NCBI RefSeq assembly: GCF_918797505.1
Contig: NC_092797.1
Location: 21,403,372-21,467,371 of the forward strand
Direction of reading: 5' to 3'
DNA: 64,000 nucleotides
DNA from: Bemisia tabaci
Taxonomy: Eukaryota; Arthropoda; Insecta; Hemiptera; Aleyrodidae
Part shown: piece after piece, positions 22,356 through 32,857 of the stretch
How positions within the stretch are numbered: the stretch's first letter is position 1
Layout of the letters: the number at the start of each line of letters is the position of its first letter
The notes under the pieces: model-generated
The model's database searches: none
Told to the model about the DNA's origin: nothing
The model's input: only the letters and a program-made list of their open reading frames with translations
Program-made: the position numbers and the translations under genes

Positions 22356-22550
22356 CAGGGTGTCCGGAAGTCAACGTATTTAACTTCAGGATCGATTTTT
22401 CGGGCCAAAATATGAATTTTTTTCTGCACACATATGCCCGAAAACGATAGCTCACTTATGAAGCCTTTTTAGGCATATGTGTGTGTACAGGAAAAAAGTA
22501 ATATCCTTTTCGATCCTGAAAGTTAAGTACGTTAACTTCCGGACACCCTG
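22356..22550. mobile_element. Tc1/mariner-like MITE (ends CAGGGTGTCCGGAAG)
   Basis: 195 bp with inverted ends CAGGGTGTCCGGAAGT and the partner ACTTCCGGACACCCTG (roughly 38 bp with gaps), flanked by TATA on both sides. It has an inner palindrome around CATATGCC. It is non-coding, and the TA-type duplication suggests the Tc1/mariner group. Confidence 0.8.
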
Positions 22551-22554
22551 TATA

Positions 22555-23222
22555 ACCAAACTTTCAGGAACTGAAGAGCCGCCTAGTAATTGGTTTATGG
22601 CCTAGCAAAGAACCATCCAAATGATTACACAATAAATTAAAGCTTTCTTGCTGGTCGATTTTCGAATCGTAAACCCAATGAACTTGATCGATATATCGCT
22701 GTGCTAGCTGTGACAAATATAGCTTGAAGTTATTCGATATCGATTCTACAGTTGTCCCACTGGTCCTGTTTCTCGTGGAAACTCTAGTCTTTTCTCCTCT
22801 GCAGATCTTTTCAGTAGTAGTTTCTCACGTGGCTTTGGAAGATTTCCAACTCCTCAAATTTTCATGAGCTTACGCGATGGTAATCGTGTGCTATTTAGTG
22901 CGTTCCAAAATCGACTTTCATCACCATACCATTCATAGACAGCTTCGGTTATCAATGAAATTCGCACTCCGACGGTAAATCCACGTTTAGCAGAGAGGAA
23001 CCAAGCCTCATCAGCTATCGTCACATTTAACTACGCAATTGAAAGTTGTACGAGAGAGCGTTTGTGCGGATGTCTTTGAAAGTGTTAAAGAATTTGCTTC
23101 GTACTATGCAGAAAATTCACTGAAATTTGCATAAAATTCCGCGCAATCGTGCTCATGTAAATATTGCCGAATTAAATTTGGCAGTAGCTGATGAGGGCTA
23201 GGTACCTTTATGCCTAGCGCGC
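22555..23222. other. No feature seen
   Basis: Unique sequence between two MITEs. Confidence 0.4.
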
Positions 23223-23485
23223 TCCAATTGGACGGAGTTAAACAGAAAGGAACCGAGCCACATCGGGATCGAACCGAGAAAAAGAAGTTTAAAGTTTGGC
23301 TCCTGCATAAGACTCAATGTAAAGGATAAACTTCAAGTTCTACTTCTGCAAAATTTGCTCCAACAAAAACTTTGAATTTTTTGCGATAGATAGTAGAGCA
23401 GTGGTTGAGTTCAAAACCACTCATAACTCAATTTTTTCCCAAATGTGGGTCGGTTCCTTTCTGCTTAACTCAGTCCAATTGAAAG
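23223..23485. mobile_element. Palindrome-ended repeat, about 260 bp
   Basis: CCAATTGGACGGAGTTAAAC, then AGAAAGGAACCGAGCCACAT at left, is mirrored by GGGTCGGTTCCTTTCTGCTT, then AACTCAGTCCAATTG at right. Confidence 0.65.
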
Positions 23486-23799
23486 TAACGTTTCCAGAAT
23501 TCATCCGATGTAGAAAACGCAGGACGCAGATCTTAATTCGCGATCGTTGCGTTGGGGAAAGAAAATTTCTGAACGCCGGAGCGAGAAACCGTTCTCGAAG
23601 CAGCAGAATTTGCCATCGGTGGACTGAATTTTTTAGGGGCATCAGCGAGGGGATTTGTTTTCATGTGGCAAATAAGAAGTCGGGTGAACGGCGAAGGGAG
23701 GGGGAGGGGGGTGTCGGACCGCGTGCAGGTTACGGGTTGCGGCGACCTGTGACGCAGTTGCTCACCTTGGAATCTTACCCACAGACTCAGTGGCTAATC

Positions 23800-24050
23800 C
23801 GCCGTGCTAAGTGAAAACGCCGTATGAGCATTCCAGTGTTGCCGAATTTCCTATCAGAAAATATTCATTTTCGAAGGATGTCATGAATATTTATCCTTGG
23901 CATTTTCGGACTCTTCAGATCGAATTACGAACGAAATCCTCCGGAAAATGGAAGGAGAAATATTCGCACATTTTCCTGAAAATTCCTGATTTGTCGAAGG
24001 GAATTTGGCAACGCCCGATGGCTCATACGGTGCTTTTCCCTAGGTCGGCA
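23800..24050. mobile_element. MITE family B copy
   Basis: It runs from CGCCGTGCTAAGTGAAAACG to TTTTCCCTAGGTCGGCA, with GTTGCCGAATTTCC and GAATTTGGCAACGCC inside the ends. Confidence 0.8.
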
Positions 24051-25999
24051 GTAATGCCCAGTGGCTTTCTTGCCAGATCATCGCTCCAAGGAGGGCACAG
24101 ACTTTTTTCTTACGCGGTACTCGGCGGTATCCACATGAAGCGAAAGATGAAAATGTCTTCATTCAGTTTAGTTCGGTTGGACTTCAAACTCGCTAGATAT
24201 AGAATGTCGCGTTTTCCTCACTTTCCTCGATCCCTGGTGTCCAAAAAAAGATTAGCCTTCGATTGAAGAGCGAAAATTCCAAGCTTCCATCGAGTTTCGC
24301 TCTAGAATCATCCTGATCGAGTTGAATGGAAATTCCTGCAAACCTAACTGGTTAATCAATACCGGTTTTTTAGTATGTCTCTTGCAAATCTAGAATTCCG
24401 AACTTTATAATTTGGAGTCGCTATCAAAGTCTGTCTAGTAGGTAGATGTAAACCGTTGTATCTTACAAGTGTTTTGCCCCCTTAATATTTCCGTTAATTT
24501 CTGAAGTATAGCGTTATCGGTCAGCGGTGGAAACCGTCATGTTTTGACTTTTTTCTGAAAGTGTTGTAGCTGTATCTATGATGTGAAACTGACCACAGTT
24601 TCTCAGAAACTAAACTCGCTCTTCCCGTTCTCGCGTTCCAGTTTCGTTAGTTACTTTTTTTTTTATCTATCCTGAATTTTTGAGAAAAATTTGATAAAAT
24701 CCACCCGCCTTCCACCTGATTTAGAATTCAGTCAGGTACACATGGCCGGAAAAATATCAGCAAAGGTTTTTTCCTGTTGTTTGCTCGCAGCTCTGAAAGG
24801 AAGAGGTCTTTTGATAGACAGCAAGGCACATTGTTTGGATGTCAAACTCGAGATGAACCCCATCTCGGAAGTGTGTGCAGAAACTGCCAGAGTGCCAGAG
24901 TCCCTTCATTTACACGGCGTATGCAATAACAACACCCCTCGAGTACGAATAGTTGTATTTTGAAGCCGTTGCTGTCATTTTCGCATCCCACTCCAGATTC
25001 AGTGGGTTTGACGACTGATGTTCAAGTTGTGGTGCGAAATTGAGAAGCCTCGAGGACAAATGGTCATCTTTATCGAGATTATCGCCCGTTTTCACCAAAT
25101 TAATCAGGAAAACCAGGAAATCACTGGTTTACTTCCACGCAACCACCGCTTAGTTTGCGCTGAATTTTCATGTATTCTATTTATGTTTTTGGATTGTGTA
25201 TTTGGCGATCTGACGGCGTTGGTACTCAGAGGCTTGTGGCTCTGGACTGCGGTCAGTCGCGACTCTTGATCGGTGGACTCAACCATCCGCCATCGATGTC
25301 GATAAATCGATTTTTCTCATCGATCCGTGCGATTCGCGACCGTGCCGATTGCGTAATACTGATTGTGAGATGCGGTACGATCCAGTGTGGCCACAAAAAC
25401 TACATTTATCCCAGTGAATAAAGGGCCACTTCATTCGTGCATTTAACAATACTGTATTTGATCATGGAATCCTTGATACCAGCAAAAAATAATGAATTAT
25501 CATGTTTCAAATATTCTGAATGCTATCGTGATAGTGTATTTCATGCGTGCACCACGCCTCATCAATGATTCTCGTTGAGCAAGTGGAGCAGATTTTATTC
25601 ATCACCGATTGGTAGAACAAACGTATTGAAGGAACCATCGACACAGAGGCTTTGCATGTGGACAAATCTTCATCTTTCCCGACCAGATGCCCTCTTGAAA
25701 TCGAAAAATCCAAATTTTACAAAGTCCAATGACGGACATCTAAAAATGTATTGACGCAGTTCACTTAGTGATAATTCATGCAAGCACATGATAGACAGTT
25801 AATGTTATTTGTCATGAATGTAATTGCCACTGTTCTCATCCTTGGCCATTTATTGAATACACAACGCTGAATTTCGGATTTTAAACACTTTAAAAAAATG
25901 ACGTAAAGTTCTCCTCGACCCGCTCCCCCTGGAACGTTAAGTATGTTATGAACGGCATCTTATTGTTAGAAGATAACCATTAATCTGTTTTTTGGGCAA
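24051..25999. other. No gene supported
   Basis: Short frames only. None carries a domain motif or plausible splice structure. Confidence 0.4.
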
Positions 26000-26231
26000 C
26001 ACTGGAAAAAAAAACCACATTGGATCTAGAGTCCAGACTATTGAAAACATCGACAAGAAACTGGACTCTTGATTCAATCAGATTTAAGCTTAAATCAAGA
26101 ACCAAGCCTCTTAATTTGAGCGGATTTCCTTTTGATTTAAGCTTAAATCTGATTGAATCAAGAGTCCAGTTTCTTGTCGATGTTTTTAAGAGTCTGGACT
26201 CTAGATCCAATGTGTTTATTTTCTTCCAGTG
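26000..26231. mobile_element. Palindromic MITE, family A, complete copy
   Basis: 232 bp that fold almost end to end: CACTGGAAAA, then CACATTGGATCTAGAGTC, and the mirror image ending CCAGTG. A loop of about 40 bp (AACCAAGCCTCTTAATTTGA) sets its orientation. AA flanks both ends. The frame seen on both strands (MDLESRLLKT) is an artefact of the palindrome. Confidence 0.88.
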
Positions 26232-26936
26232 AACAAATCTTTCATTTAAACTATGGAAACGCTAAGAGAACTTCATTTCTTACTCAATTTAATTTTTTTT
26301 CTCAGAAATTTTGTTTACCTATTTTTCCTTTCAGTGAAGTTTTGTCTGAAAGGCATTCGCACAAAGCAATCGATTAACTGCGCGGCAAGCCATCAACCCT
26401 GCTCGGGGGATGACGGTGGCAAATTGCTAGGGCCGCACGACAACAAGGCGTGTGCGCTATCTAGGCCCCCGCTACCCCCCATCCCCCCTCCTAGTCCTAC
26501 ATCATAATAATAACAAGCCCATAATGATAGGCTGCTCGGTCTGAGTCCCGGTGCGTGGTAGTCGATGGCCGGTATTGAAAACGGCCTCTTCGATCGTGAA
26601 TCAAGTGCCTATCATCTTGGTGCCGTGCCTATTAATTCAGTATCGTCTTTCCTCTGCCCCCGATTCTCCTCCGGATGACTCGCTCGCCAAGCTCAAGGCT
26701 GAGCCGGGATATTCCGTGGGTTGACGGAAGACTCCTATCCCGATTTCGCCATCGCCCGAGCCCGTTTCAGCGGCTTCTTCAACTTATTTGTCTTGGGTGG
26801 GAGGAGACTCAATCGTATATGGTGCGTCGTGTAGTCAGTAGTGTGTTCGTAGCTCACTTGTGGAAAAATTAAAGTAGGGAAATCTTGGACAAGTTTTGAA
26901 CACCTTCAGTATTTTGGAGAGTCTGTCAGGGTGTCT
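26232..26936. other. No gene supported
   Basis: A C-rich patch at about 26460-26500 separates two repeats. Frames are short. Confidence 0.4.
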
Positions 26937-27265
26937 ACAAGTCCGGAATTTCTGGAAAGTCCGGAAATCGTACTGATTTATTGGGAAGGATTTATTAGGA
27001 TTTTTTCGGGTTTATTTTTTTTTTTGGCGGTCCGGAAGTACTGAAAAATTGCGGAAATTCAGCAAAGAGGTCCGGAATTTTTGTCTTTTTTCTGTCATTT
27101 TTGCGCGACTTGAGCGAAAAAATCAAATTTTTGAAATTTTTCGAATCTCGTCAAATGGAGGTACTGAAAACGAACTAAATTTTTCTGTTATGGAGGTACT
27201 GAATTTCTCGGGAATGTACTGGAAAAGTACTGATTTTTGGCCAGCCTGTTTTAGTAGACACCCTG
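26937..27265. mobile_element. Repeat family F copy (ends CAGGGTGTCTACAA)
   Basis: Left CAGGGTGTCTACAAGTCCGG and right GCCTGTTTTAGTAGACACCC face each other. The interior is rich in GTCCGGAA and GTACTGA words. TCTGT and TCTGC flank it. Confidence 0.8.
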
Positions 27266-28021
27266 TCTGCACGAATCCGTCACATTATAATCCTTTCTAC
27301 AGGTACGGGCTGAGCGGGGTTAATAACAATGCGTTCCTCTTGGATTCAAGTCTAGATGTTTGTGTTCAGTTCTTAGTCTGTAAGAAGTCAGGAATCGTCA
27401 GAAAATGTCTGGAATTTCTCTAAAATTATTAATGGTCATTCCTAAGGGGGTTTTAAGGTTGATCTTAATTTATTCACACTCTTATTTTTTGGGCAAAAAC
27501 CAAGGCTAGGAGGTTCGTCAGTTGCGCATGCGTGGCTTTATCACCTTTTGATTCTTAAAATTAAAGCGCCTAGTACCACAACCAGCAATCTCCACTTCGA
27601 TCACCTTTGGGCAAACCGCAGAAAATTGTGGTGCTTAATCAACCCTCTGAGAAATCGTGCAGTTCTTTTCATCTCAATGAAATTCATGATTCTTCATTTT
27701 GTCTAAGCCGTTAAATTTTATCCGTGCTGAAATAAAATGTATTTACGTTCCTTTGTGTTTTACGATTTATTGCACACGAATTTATCCTTGTTTAGAAATC
27801 ATAACTGTAAACTTGTTTTTCCTCAACGGGCAATGCTACCGTCGGCTTAAAGCTCAGTGATTCTGTACACAAATTATTCAAAAGTTGTTTTTTTTTTCGC
27901 ACCTAATAGCTTTCAGGCCCTGTTTCATGTTTAGTACTTGCCATTACATAAAAACCACGCGTCACAGCGAATAATCACTCCACACCATCATTCAATTTAT
28001 TCACTCATGATTCTAACCATT
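27266..28021. other. Upstream flank of EcR-A, no gene seen
   Basis: AT-rich DNA ahead of the candidate acceptor and CRE sites. It may contain EcR-A regulatory elements that cannot be recognised by eye. Confidence 0.4.
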
Positions 28022-28043
28022 CCGTTAATTTCTTTTGTTTCAG
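28022..28043 (+). promoter_or_regulatory. Candidate 3' splice acceptor upstream of EcR-A
   Basis: A pyrimidine tract ending TTTTGTTTCAG followed by GGGCACC resembles a splice acceptor. If real, the EcR-A leader would contain an upstream non-coding exon joined at 28044. RNA evidence is required to distinguish this from the promoter at about 28340. Confidence 0.25.
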
Positions 28044-28091
28044 GGGCACCTATGAATTGGAAAAGAGAATCGCGACCGATCGAAAAGCGCA

Positions 28092-28099
28092 TGACGTCA
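28092..28099. promoter_or_regulatory. Perfect CRE palindrome TGACGTCA
   Basis: A full 8-bp CRE (within ATGACGTCAT) lies about 270 bp upstream of the three-site array, a fourth site of the same class near the EcR-A leader. The motif is seen; its function is inferred. Confidence 0.4.
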
Positions 28100-28302
28100 T
28101 CTCATCGTCAACGGCTTCATGAATCTCTCCGCGTCGGGATGCTTCAATTTTTCTAGTCACATTTCTCCCCCGTTTTTTTTTCTAAAGAAAATAGAAAGTC
28201 ATATCTAATCGTGTAAACTCGTCGCGGGCTACGAATAGTTTTTTTCCTCCCTTCTCTAGAAGAAGCTACAGAGTTCAACCGTTGTTAGTTTCGTTAGATC
28301 GA

Positions 28303-28342
28303 GAAATTTTATTTTAGCCGTTTATCGCGATAGTAATCAGTG
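28303..28342 (+). promoter_or_regulatory. Candidate EcR-A core promoter (TATA-like plus TCAGT initiator)
   Basis: An AT-rich TTTTATTTT stretch at about 28306 lies roughly 30 bp before TCAGT (28337-28341), the arthropod initiator core. If used, the CRE array would fall in the first 80 bases of the leader. Both motifs are short and the call is tentative. Confidence 0.3.
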
Positions 28343-28364
28343 ATTCCGGAGTGTTTAGCGGCAG

Positions 28365-28430
28365 TGACGTCAGGAATCTTAACCAGTGACGTCAGGAATT
28401 TCCGCGAGTGACGTCGAGAATTTATTTTCG
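28365..28430 (+). promoter_or_regulatory. Three CRE-like sites on a 22-bp period upstream of EcR-A
   Basis: TGACGTCA occurs at 28365 and 28387 and TGACGTCG at 28409, each inside a 22-bp direct repeat (AGTGACGTCAGGAATYT and variants). The exact 22-bp spacing is about two helical turns and would place bound bZIP dimers (CREB/ATF type) on one face of the DNA. They lie 138-190 bp upstream of the EcR-A start codon. Binding is inferred from the motif only. Confidence 0.6.
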
Positions 28431-28554
28431 CGAGTTTTTCGTTTTGTGAATGCTCGCGCGGCGACTGGCCCCGCGCGCGAAGCGGTTGTCGTCGGCCGAT
28501 GAGCTAACATCGACTACTCTATGTTGATACGGCCGGAACCTCGGTGGGCTCAAA

Positions 28555-28945
28555 ATGGACTTGAAACATGATACAGCGTACATGCGGGGGGGCCCGGGCC
28601 CTGGGGACGGGATCAAGAGCGAGTCGCGGGTCCACTCGCCGTGCTTCGGGGCCCCGGAGATCTCGGTGGGGCGGCCGCTCAGCGTGGTGGCGAGCAACGG
28701 GCTCTTCAGCGGCCTCGGGAGCAGCAAGACGCTCCGCTCGGACGACTGGCTCTCGACGGCCCACTCGCCCAACAGCCATTCCCACTCCGGCCATAATCAC
28801 AATCCTACCTCGCAAACTTCCGTACCTCTCACCCCCTCGCCAGGACCCCCCGCCAACCAGTTCACTGTCATCTCCTCCAATGGATACTCATCCCCCATGT
28901 CTTCGGGCAGCTACGACCCTTATAGTCCCACCAATGGAAGAATAG
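28555..28945 (+). CDS. EcR: Ecdysone receptor, EcR-A isoform first coding exon (partial gene)
   Basis: This exon encodes the isoform-specific N-terminal A/B region of the nuclear receptor that binds 20-hydroxyecdysone as a heterodimer with ultraspiracle and switches on moulting genes. It gives 130 codons plus one base, then a strong donor (ATAG followed by GTAAGT at 28946), so it ends in phase 1. The tail from about residue 107, SSNGYSSPMSSGSYDPYSP and then TNGRIG, matches the conserved end of insect EcR-A just before the common exon. RSDDWLS (61-67) and a Ser/Pro/His-rich middle also fit an EcR-A activation region. IKSE (20-23) matches a sumoylation consensus. The start at 28555 has a good context (AAA before ATGG), with no in-frame upstream extension. 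DNA- and ligand-binding exons are not in the window. The Arg-rich frame overlapping at 28568 is a shadow. Identification rests on remembered family motifs, not a search. Confidence 0.9.
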
Positions 28946-28951
28946 GTAAGT
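28946..28951 (+). promoter_or_regulatory. EcR-A exon 5' splice donor GTAAGT
   Basis: ATAG followed by GTAAGT is a consensus donor in phase 1, placed exactly where insect EcR-A leaves its isoform-specific region. Confidence 0.85.
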
Positions 28952-29854
28952 CCGACAATATTTGTCACCTCAATCGTTTAAAATTCAATTTTGTGTGAAA
29001 TTCGTACTACGAAGAGCGTACCGATCGAAGAGTGACTTCAGAGTGCACTCGGCATTTAGTTTCCGAGAAACTTAAAAATATCAGAAGAAGTAGGTCCAAT
29101 AATTGCACTCCAGGGTGTCTCTCTAGCGACCGGGAAAACCAGGAGGACGGAAATGATCGCAATAGTGCGTCCTCAGAACTGTAATAGTGGTATTCAATGA
29201 GATGTTGCATGTGTGAGGAATTTGCGATTTGACTAATGATTCTATGTAAAGTTCGCGAGAAACACGTGTGCACTGGTTTCTCTGAAATCACTCCAAAGCT
29301 CAACAACAACCTGGTTAGAGTAGGTATGATGCAGGGGCTCCCACTTTCTGGATTCCGGAACTTTTGAGATTTTCGACCTGAATATTTTCCGGAACTTTTG
29401 AAATTCTGGCATTGTTCCGAATCTTTTGCATTTTCCGGAACTTTTGAAACAATCCTAATAGAATCCCGGAACTTTTGACGGTCATGGAGTGGGAGAAATT
29501 GGAACAAAAAAGTTCCGAATCCCGGAACTTTTGATTTCGACAGACATGGAATGAGAGCACTGATATGATGACTGTCGCTGTTGCTCCCTTATAAGTTGAG
29601 TCCCGAAAGTGAAAGCTTTCACCTGTCGCTAAGAGGCCGCCAGTGGATGGTCTCTTGTCTCCGGCTGCGCTAGGCAGTAGCGACCTAGCTAAGCGGCTCT
29701 GACGTAGCCGGGCGTGTGAAAGCGTTTTGGATCGGGGTTTTCGGCGCATTGGAAATCGGTCGGAACCATCGGCATCGGACTGTGGCCGGGAACCTTGACT
29801 ACCGACAGAGCCGCCGTCGGAGCGCTCTCACTCTCGATTGTCTGAGCCAAGCGC
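28952..29854. other. Start of the EcR-A intron
   Basis: Between 29340 and 29540 the phrase GGAACTTTTGA and its variants recur at least seven times, a degenerate low-order repeat that opens a - strand frame. No exon is supported. Confidence 0.45.
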
Positions 29855-30104
29855 TGCCGTGCTATGTAAAAACGTCGTATGCACCTTCCAATGTTGCCAA
29901 ATTTCCTCCCAGAAAATATTTATTTTCGAGGAAAGTTATGAATATTTTGTCTTGGAATTTCCAGAACCTTTAGATCAAATTACGAACGAAATCCTGTGAA
30001 AAATCGGAGATGGAATGTTCACAAATTTTCCTGGAAATTGGTGATTTGTCGAAGGGAATTTGGCAACGCCTGATTGGTTTTACGGTGTTTTTCCTTCTAC
30101 GGCA
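29855..30104. mobile_element. MITE family B copy, between EcR-A and the first hAT MITE
   Basis: It runs from TGCCGTGCTATGTAAAAACG to GTTTTTCCTTCTACGGCA, 250 bp, with the inner GTTGCCAAATTTCCTCCCAG. Confidence 0.82.
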
Positions 30105-30420
30105 GAGAGGGTGCACGGCTCAGGCGTAGTGACAGGAGCTCGACCGTGGACGGATTTCGTCACAGCGACGTGTTTCCGCGGAACCAATTGATCGGCCCCG
30201 ACCGCCCGACGGTGTGGCGTAGCGCGGTTGTGCCTGTGCCGCGGCGAAGGCGTTCAACCATTTAAGAGGGTTCCGGTATTTCATTGACCTATTTATCCGC
30301 GTATTGCGTTGCGGGTTGCAGGTCGCGGGTCAGCGGGCCCTGTGGAATATCCCGTTGACCCGCGGAAAGTCACCCTCGGATGTCGACCACAGGGAACTTC
30401 GCTCCAGGGCTACTTGTCGG

Positions 30421-30676
30421 CAGTGGCGTGGCGTGCTTTGCGATGTATAGATTTTTTTTTTTTTTTTTTTTTTTTCATTTGGTCTCGTCATTTTTTAGGG
30501 GGAGTTTTTTGGATTGGGCCGGGGTGGCTACCGCCCCCTAGAATTGATCTGCCATTTAATTCTGTTGAAAAGGGTCGATAAACAGGGTTTTCGCAACGAA
30601 CGCCTTAATAATCGATTCTTTACCATAGCTTCAAATGGCTAAATATCGACGTATCGCAAAGCACGCCACACCATTG
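30421..30676. mobile_element. hAT-type MITE, family D copy carrying a nested retroposon
   Basis: It runs from CAGTGGCGTGGCGTGC to CACGCCACACCATTG, flanked by CTTGTCGG on both sides (30413-30420 and 30677-30684), a perfect 8-bp duplication. About 90 bp of foreign sequence interrupts it at 30452-30538. Confidence 0.88.
30452..30538 (-). mobile_element. Short poly(A)-tailed retroposon fragment inside a MITE
   Basis: On the + strand the insert begins with a T run of over 20, so on the - strand it ends in a poly(A) tail. TAGA flanks it on both sides (30448-30451 and 30539-30542). About 60 bp of unique sequence includes GGGCCGGGGTGGCTACCGCC. It looks like the 3' end of a SINE or LINE-mobilised RNA; its family is unknown. 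Confidence 0.6.
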
Positions 30677-30684
30677 CTTGTCGG

Positions 30685-31059
30685 ACTGATTGTTACGTAA
30701 GCAAGAACCAATTGGTCAATAGATAGGCGTATGAATTAAAGCGCTATGTTAGGTATCTCTCCATTAAAATTATACGTAGGAAGTTTTTCACACGCTGAAA
30801 AAAATGTATGTACTCACGCTTTATAAAGTATGGGTTGGAGCCACGTACAGACTGTAAAAAATTTGATGCCGGCGTAAGAACAGCGAGAGTCTATTTTAGT
30901 ATGGACAAATATTACATACGAAGAGTATGGACTCAAGAGTCCATACCATATGAACAGTAAGTTCATACACCTGCTTTTCCATACACGACATGTTTACGGC
31001 GCTTTTCTGCTGTAGTCGTGAAAGCCAGACCGTATGCACGAGCAGTTCATACCTTAGAT
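30685..31059. other. Intron DNA with a small perfect hairpin
   Basis: GTATGGACTC and GAGTCCATAC face each other at 30927-30948 with a 2-base centre. No gene is seen. Confidence 0.4.
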
Positions 31060-31294
31060 TTTTCAAGTAGTATGGAAGAAGCTGGAAATTTTTCCTCCCA
31101 AATTGCATTTTTACCGGGAGAATCTAGGGCATTTCTAAGTGAAAATTGCTCTGTTTTTTTTCTTTTTTTTTCTAATCTCATGCGAAAATTAGAATCATTT
31201 TGAACAAAATTGTAATGGCACGTTCGTGTGAAAAATTGAGTCAATTTTCCAACGTTTGAATGAAGTTACCTTCTTTCGTCCGGAAAAACGACGG
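31060..31294. mobile_element. MITE family C, diverged copy
   Basis: It shares GGGAGAATCTAGGGCATTTC and AATGAAGTTACCTTCTTTCG, then AACGACGG, with the 60038 copy. The left end is worn. Confidence 0.55.
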
Positions 31295-31608
31295 GTTGGT
31301 ATTATTATGTAGGTCGCGCCAAGGGGCAAAACTCGAGTAGTTGGAGAATTTAATGAATGTGTCAGTGTGAGACTAGTACTGCGGGCTGATTTTTTAAATT
31401 TATGGACAAAGCTATAGACAAAGAAGACAAAAGGGATATGGAGGAATCCTATTGGTGGAAGTGGGTGATTGCAACGGAAAAAGGAGGTAGGTAATAGACT
31501 AACTAACGGCCACCCACGAGAGACCCTGTAGTTAGTCCATCATTTACCCCCTTAGTCTATAAAAACCACCCACCACCCATTTTAAAGAATAGGATCGCTC
31601 TATATTTA

Positions 31609-31895
31609 CAGGGTGTCTACAAGTCCTGAAATAGTACTGATTTTTAAGGGCGGTCCGGAAGTACCGAGAAAGTGCGGAAATTCCGCAAAAAGGTCCGGAA
31701 ATTTTTAAATTTTTTGTCATTTTTGTCGCAATTTCAAATTTTTGAATTTTTTCGAATTTCGTCAAATGGAGGCACTGAAAAAGAATGAAATTTTTCTGTT
31801 GGGGGGGGGGGGGTTTACTGAATTTCTTGAGAATGTACTGAAAAAGTTCTGTAAAAGTACTTATTTTTGACCAGCCTGTTTTAGTAGATACCCTG
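31609..31895. mobile_element. Repeat family F copy
   Basis: It runs from CAGGGTGTCTACAAGTCCTG to CCTGTTTTAGTAGATACCCT. A 12-base G run lies inside (about 31801). Confidence 0.8.
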
Positions 31896-32857
31896 TCCCT
31901 ATATCTTCTCTGTCTGTAGTTTTGTCTATCAATTTTAACTATCACCCTCTGACGTCGATCATCGTGTGAAAGTTAACGCATTTTTTAGCCAAAAACGAGA
32001 AATTATGGATGATCCCTTTTCTCCCCACGTATCATGAGGGCAGGCGGAGCTTTTGACTCCTTGACACTGGGAGGAAGACAAAGGAAAGGCCGGAAAAGGG
32101 GCGCGGAGGCCGAAGTCGGATCCGGAAATAGAAAGCACCAAGCACCTGAATAATCCTGATTGCAGTGACATCGTGAACTCTCACGCCGCGCCGCTCTCCG
32201 CCACCGTCGGCCGCGCAGCGCGCGCCGCGCCGCCTCAATCCAGCTCCTAAATCAACCTGACCTACTTCGAACGGGTCGAATTTGACCTATTTATGCGTAG
32301 CACCTTCTCCCTCACTCACCTCGTATCGCTCGCAAGCTCCTCTCTCTCTCTCTGACCCGTGACGTCACTCACGCCCGATGTGTCGCGACCGACGGAGGTG
32401 CTCCTCACGTTCACTCGCGGCAAATGCCCTTTTTATTTTTTTTTTTTGTCGGGTTTAATGGAGGATTTGCAAGTGTCGGGGAGCTGACACACATTTGTAA
32501 ATGGAAAGCGCGATGTAGTGCCCTCGATTTTGACTTTGAACAGATACGGAGGAAAGTACCGCGGAATTAACACAGCTGTTGAAACTTGAGGTACACGTGT
32601 TCGATCAGGAAATGCCTCACGATAGCGTCATAAAAGTGCGCATGACACGAATTTTTGGGCGAGCAACTTCTGTAAAAAATACATGGGCCAGACTCCGCAG
32701 TTTCGTCTAAAGGCCGATCTTGAGTATCACGAACACCCCGAAATATCTTTAAATAAAATTTTGCGATAGCGAATGTACTTTGTTCCCTTTTAAGAAATCT
32801 ATATCCATTTGATCAGAGCCCGAGTATGACGTTTAAAGTATTTTTTATTCAGGGTGT
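31896..32857. other. Intron DNA, GC-rich near 32180-32240
   Basis: No coding signal. A CT microsatellite lies at about 32340. Confidence 0.4.

Noticed and set aside
26020..26232. Near-identical frames (MDLESRLLKTSTRNWTLDSI) on both strands
   Set aside because: Both arise from the arms of a palindromic MITE, recur at 60904-61210, and are not a protein family.
28422..28815. Two - strand frames of 98-116 codons opposite EcR-A
   Set aside because: They are antisense shadows of GC-rich exon sequence with no motif.
28568..28945. 125-codon Arg/Ser-rich frame overlapping EcR-A
   Set aside because: It is the shifted frame of the EcR-A exon. The 28555 frame carries the EcR motifs and the correct donor phase.
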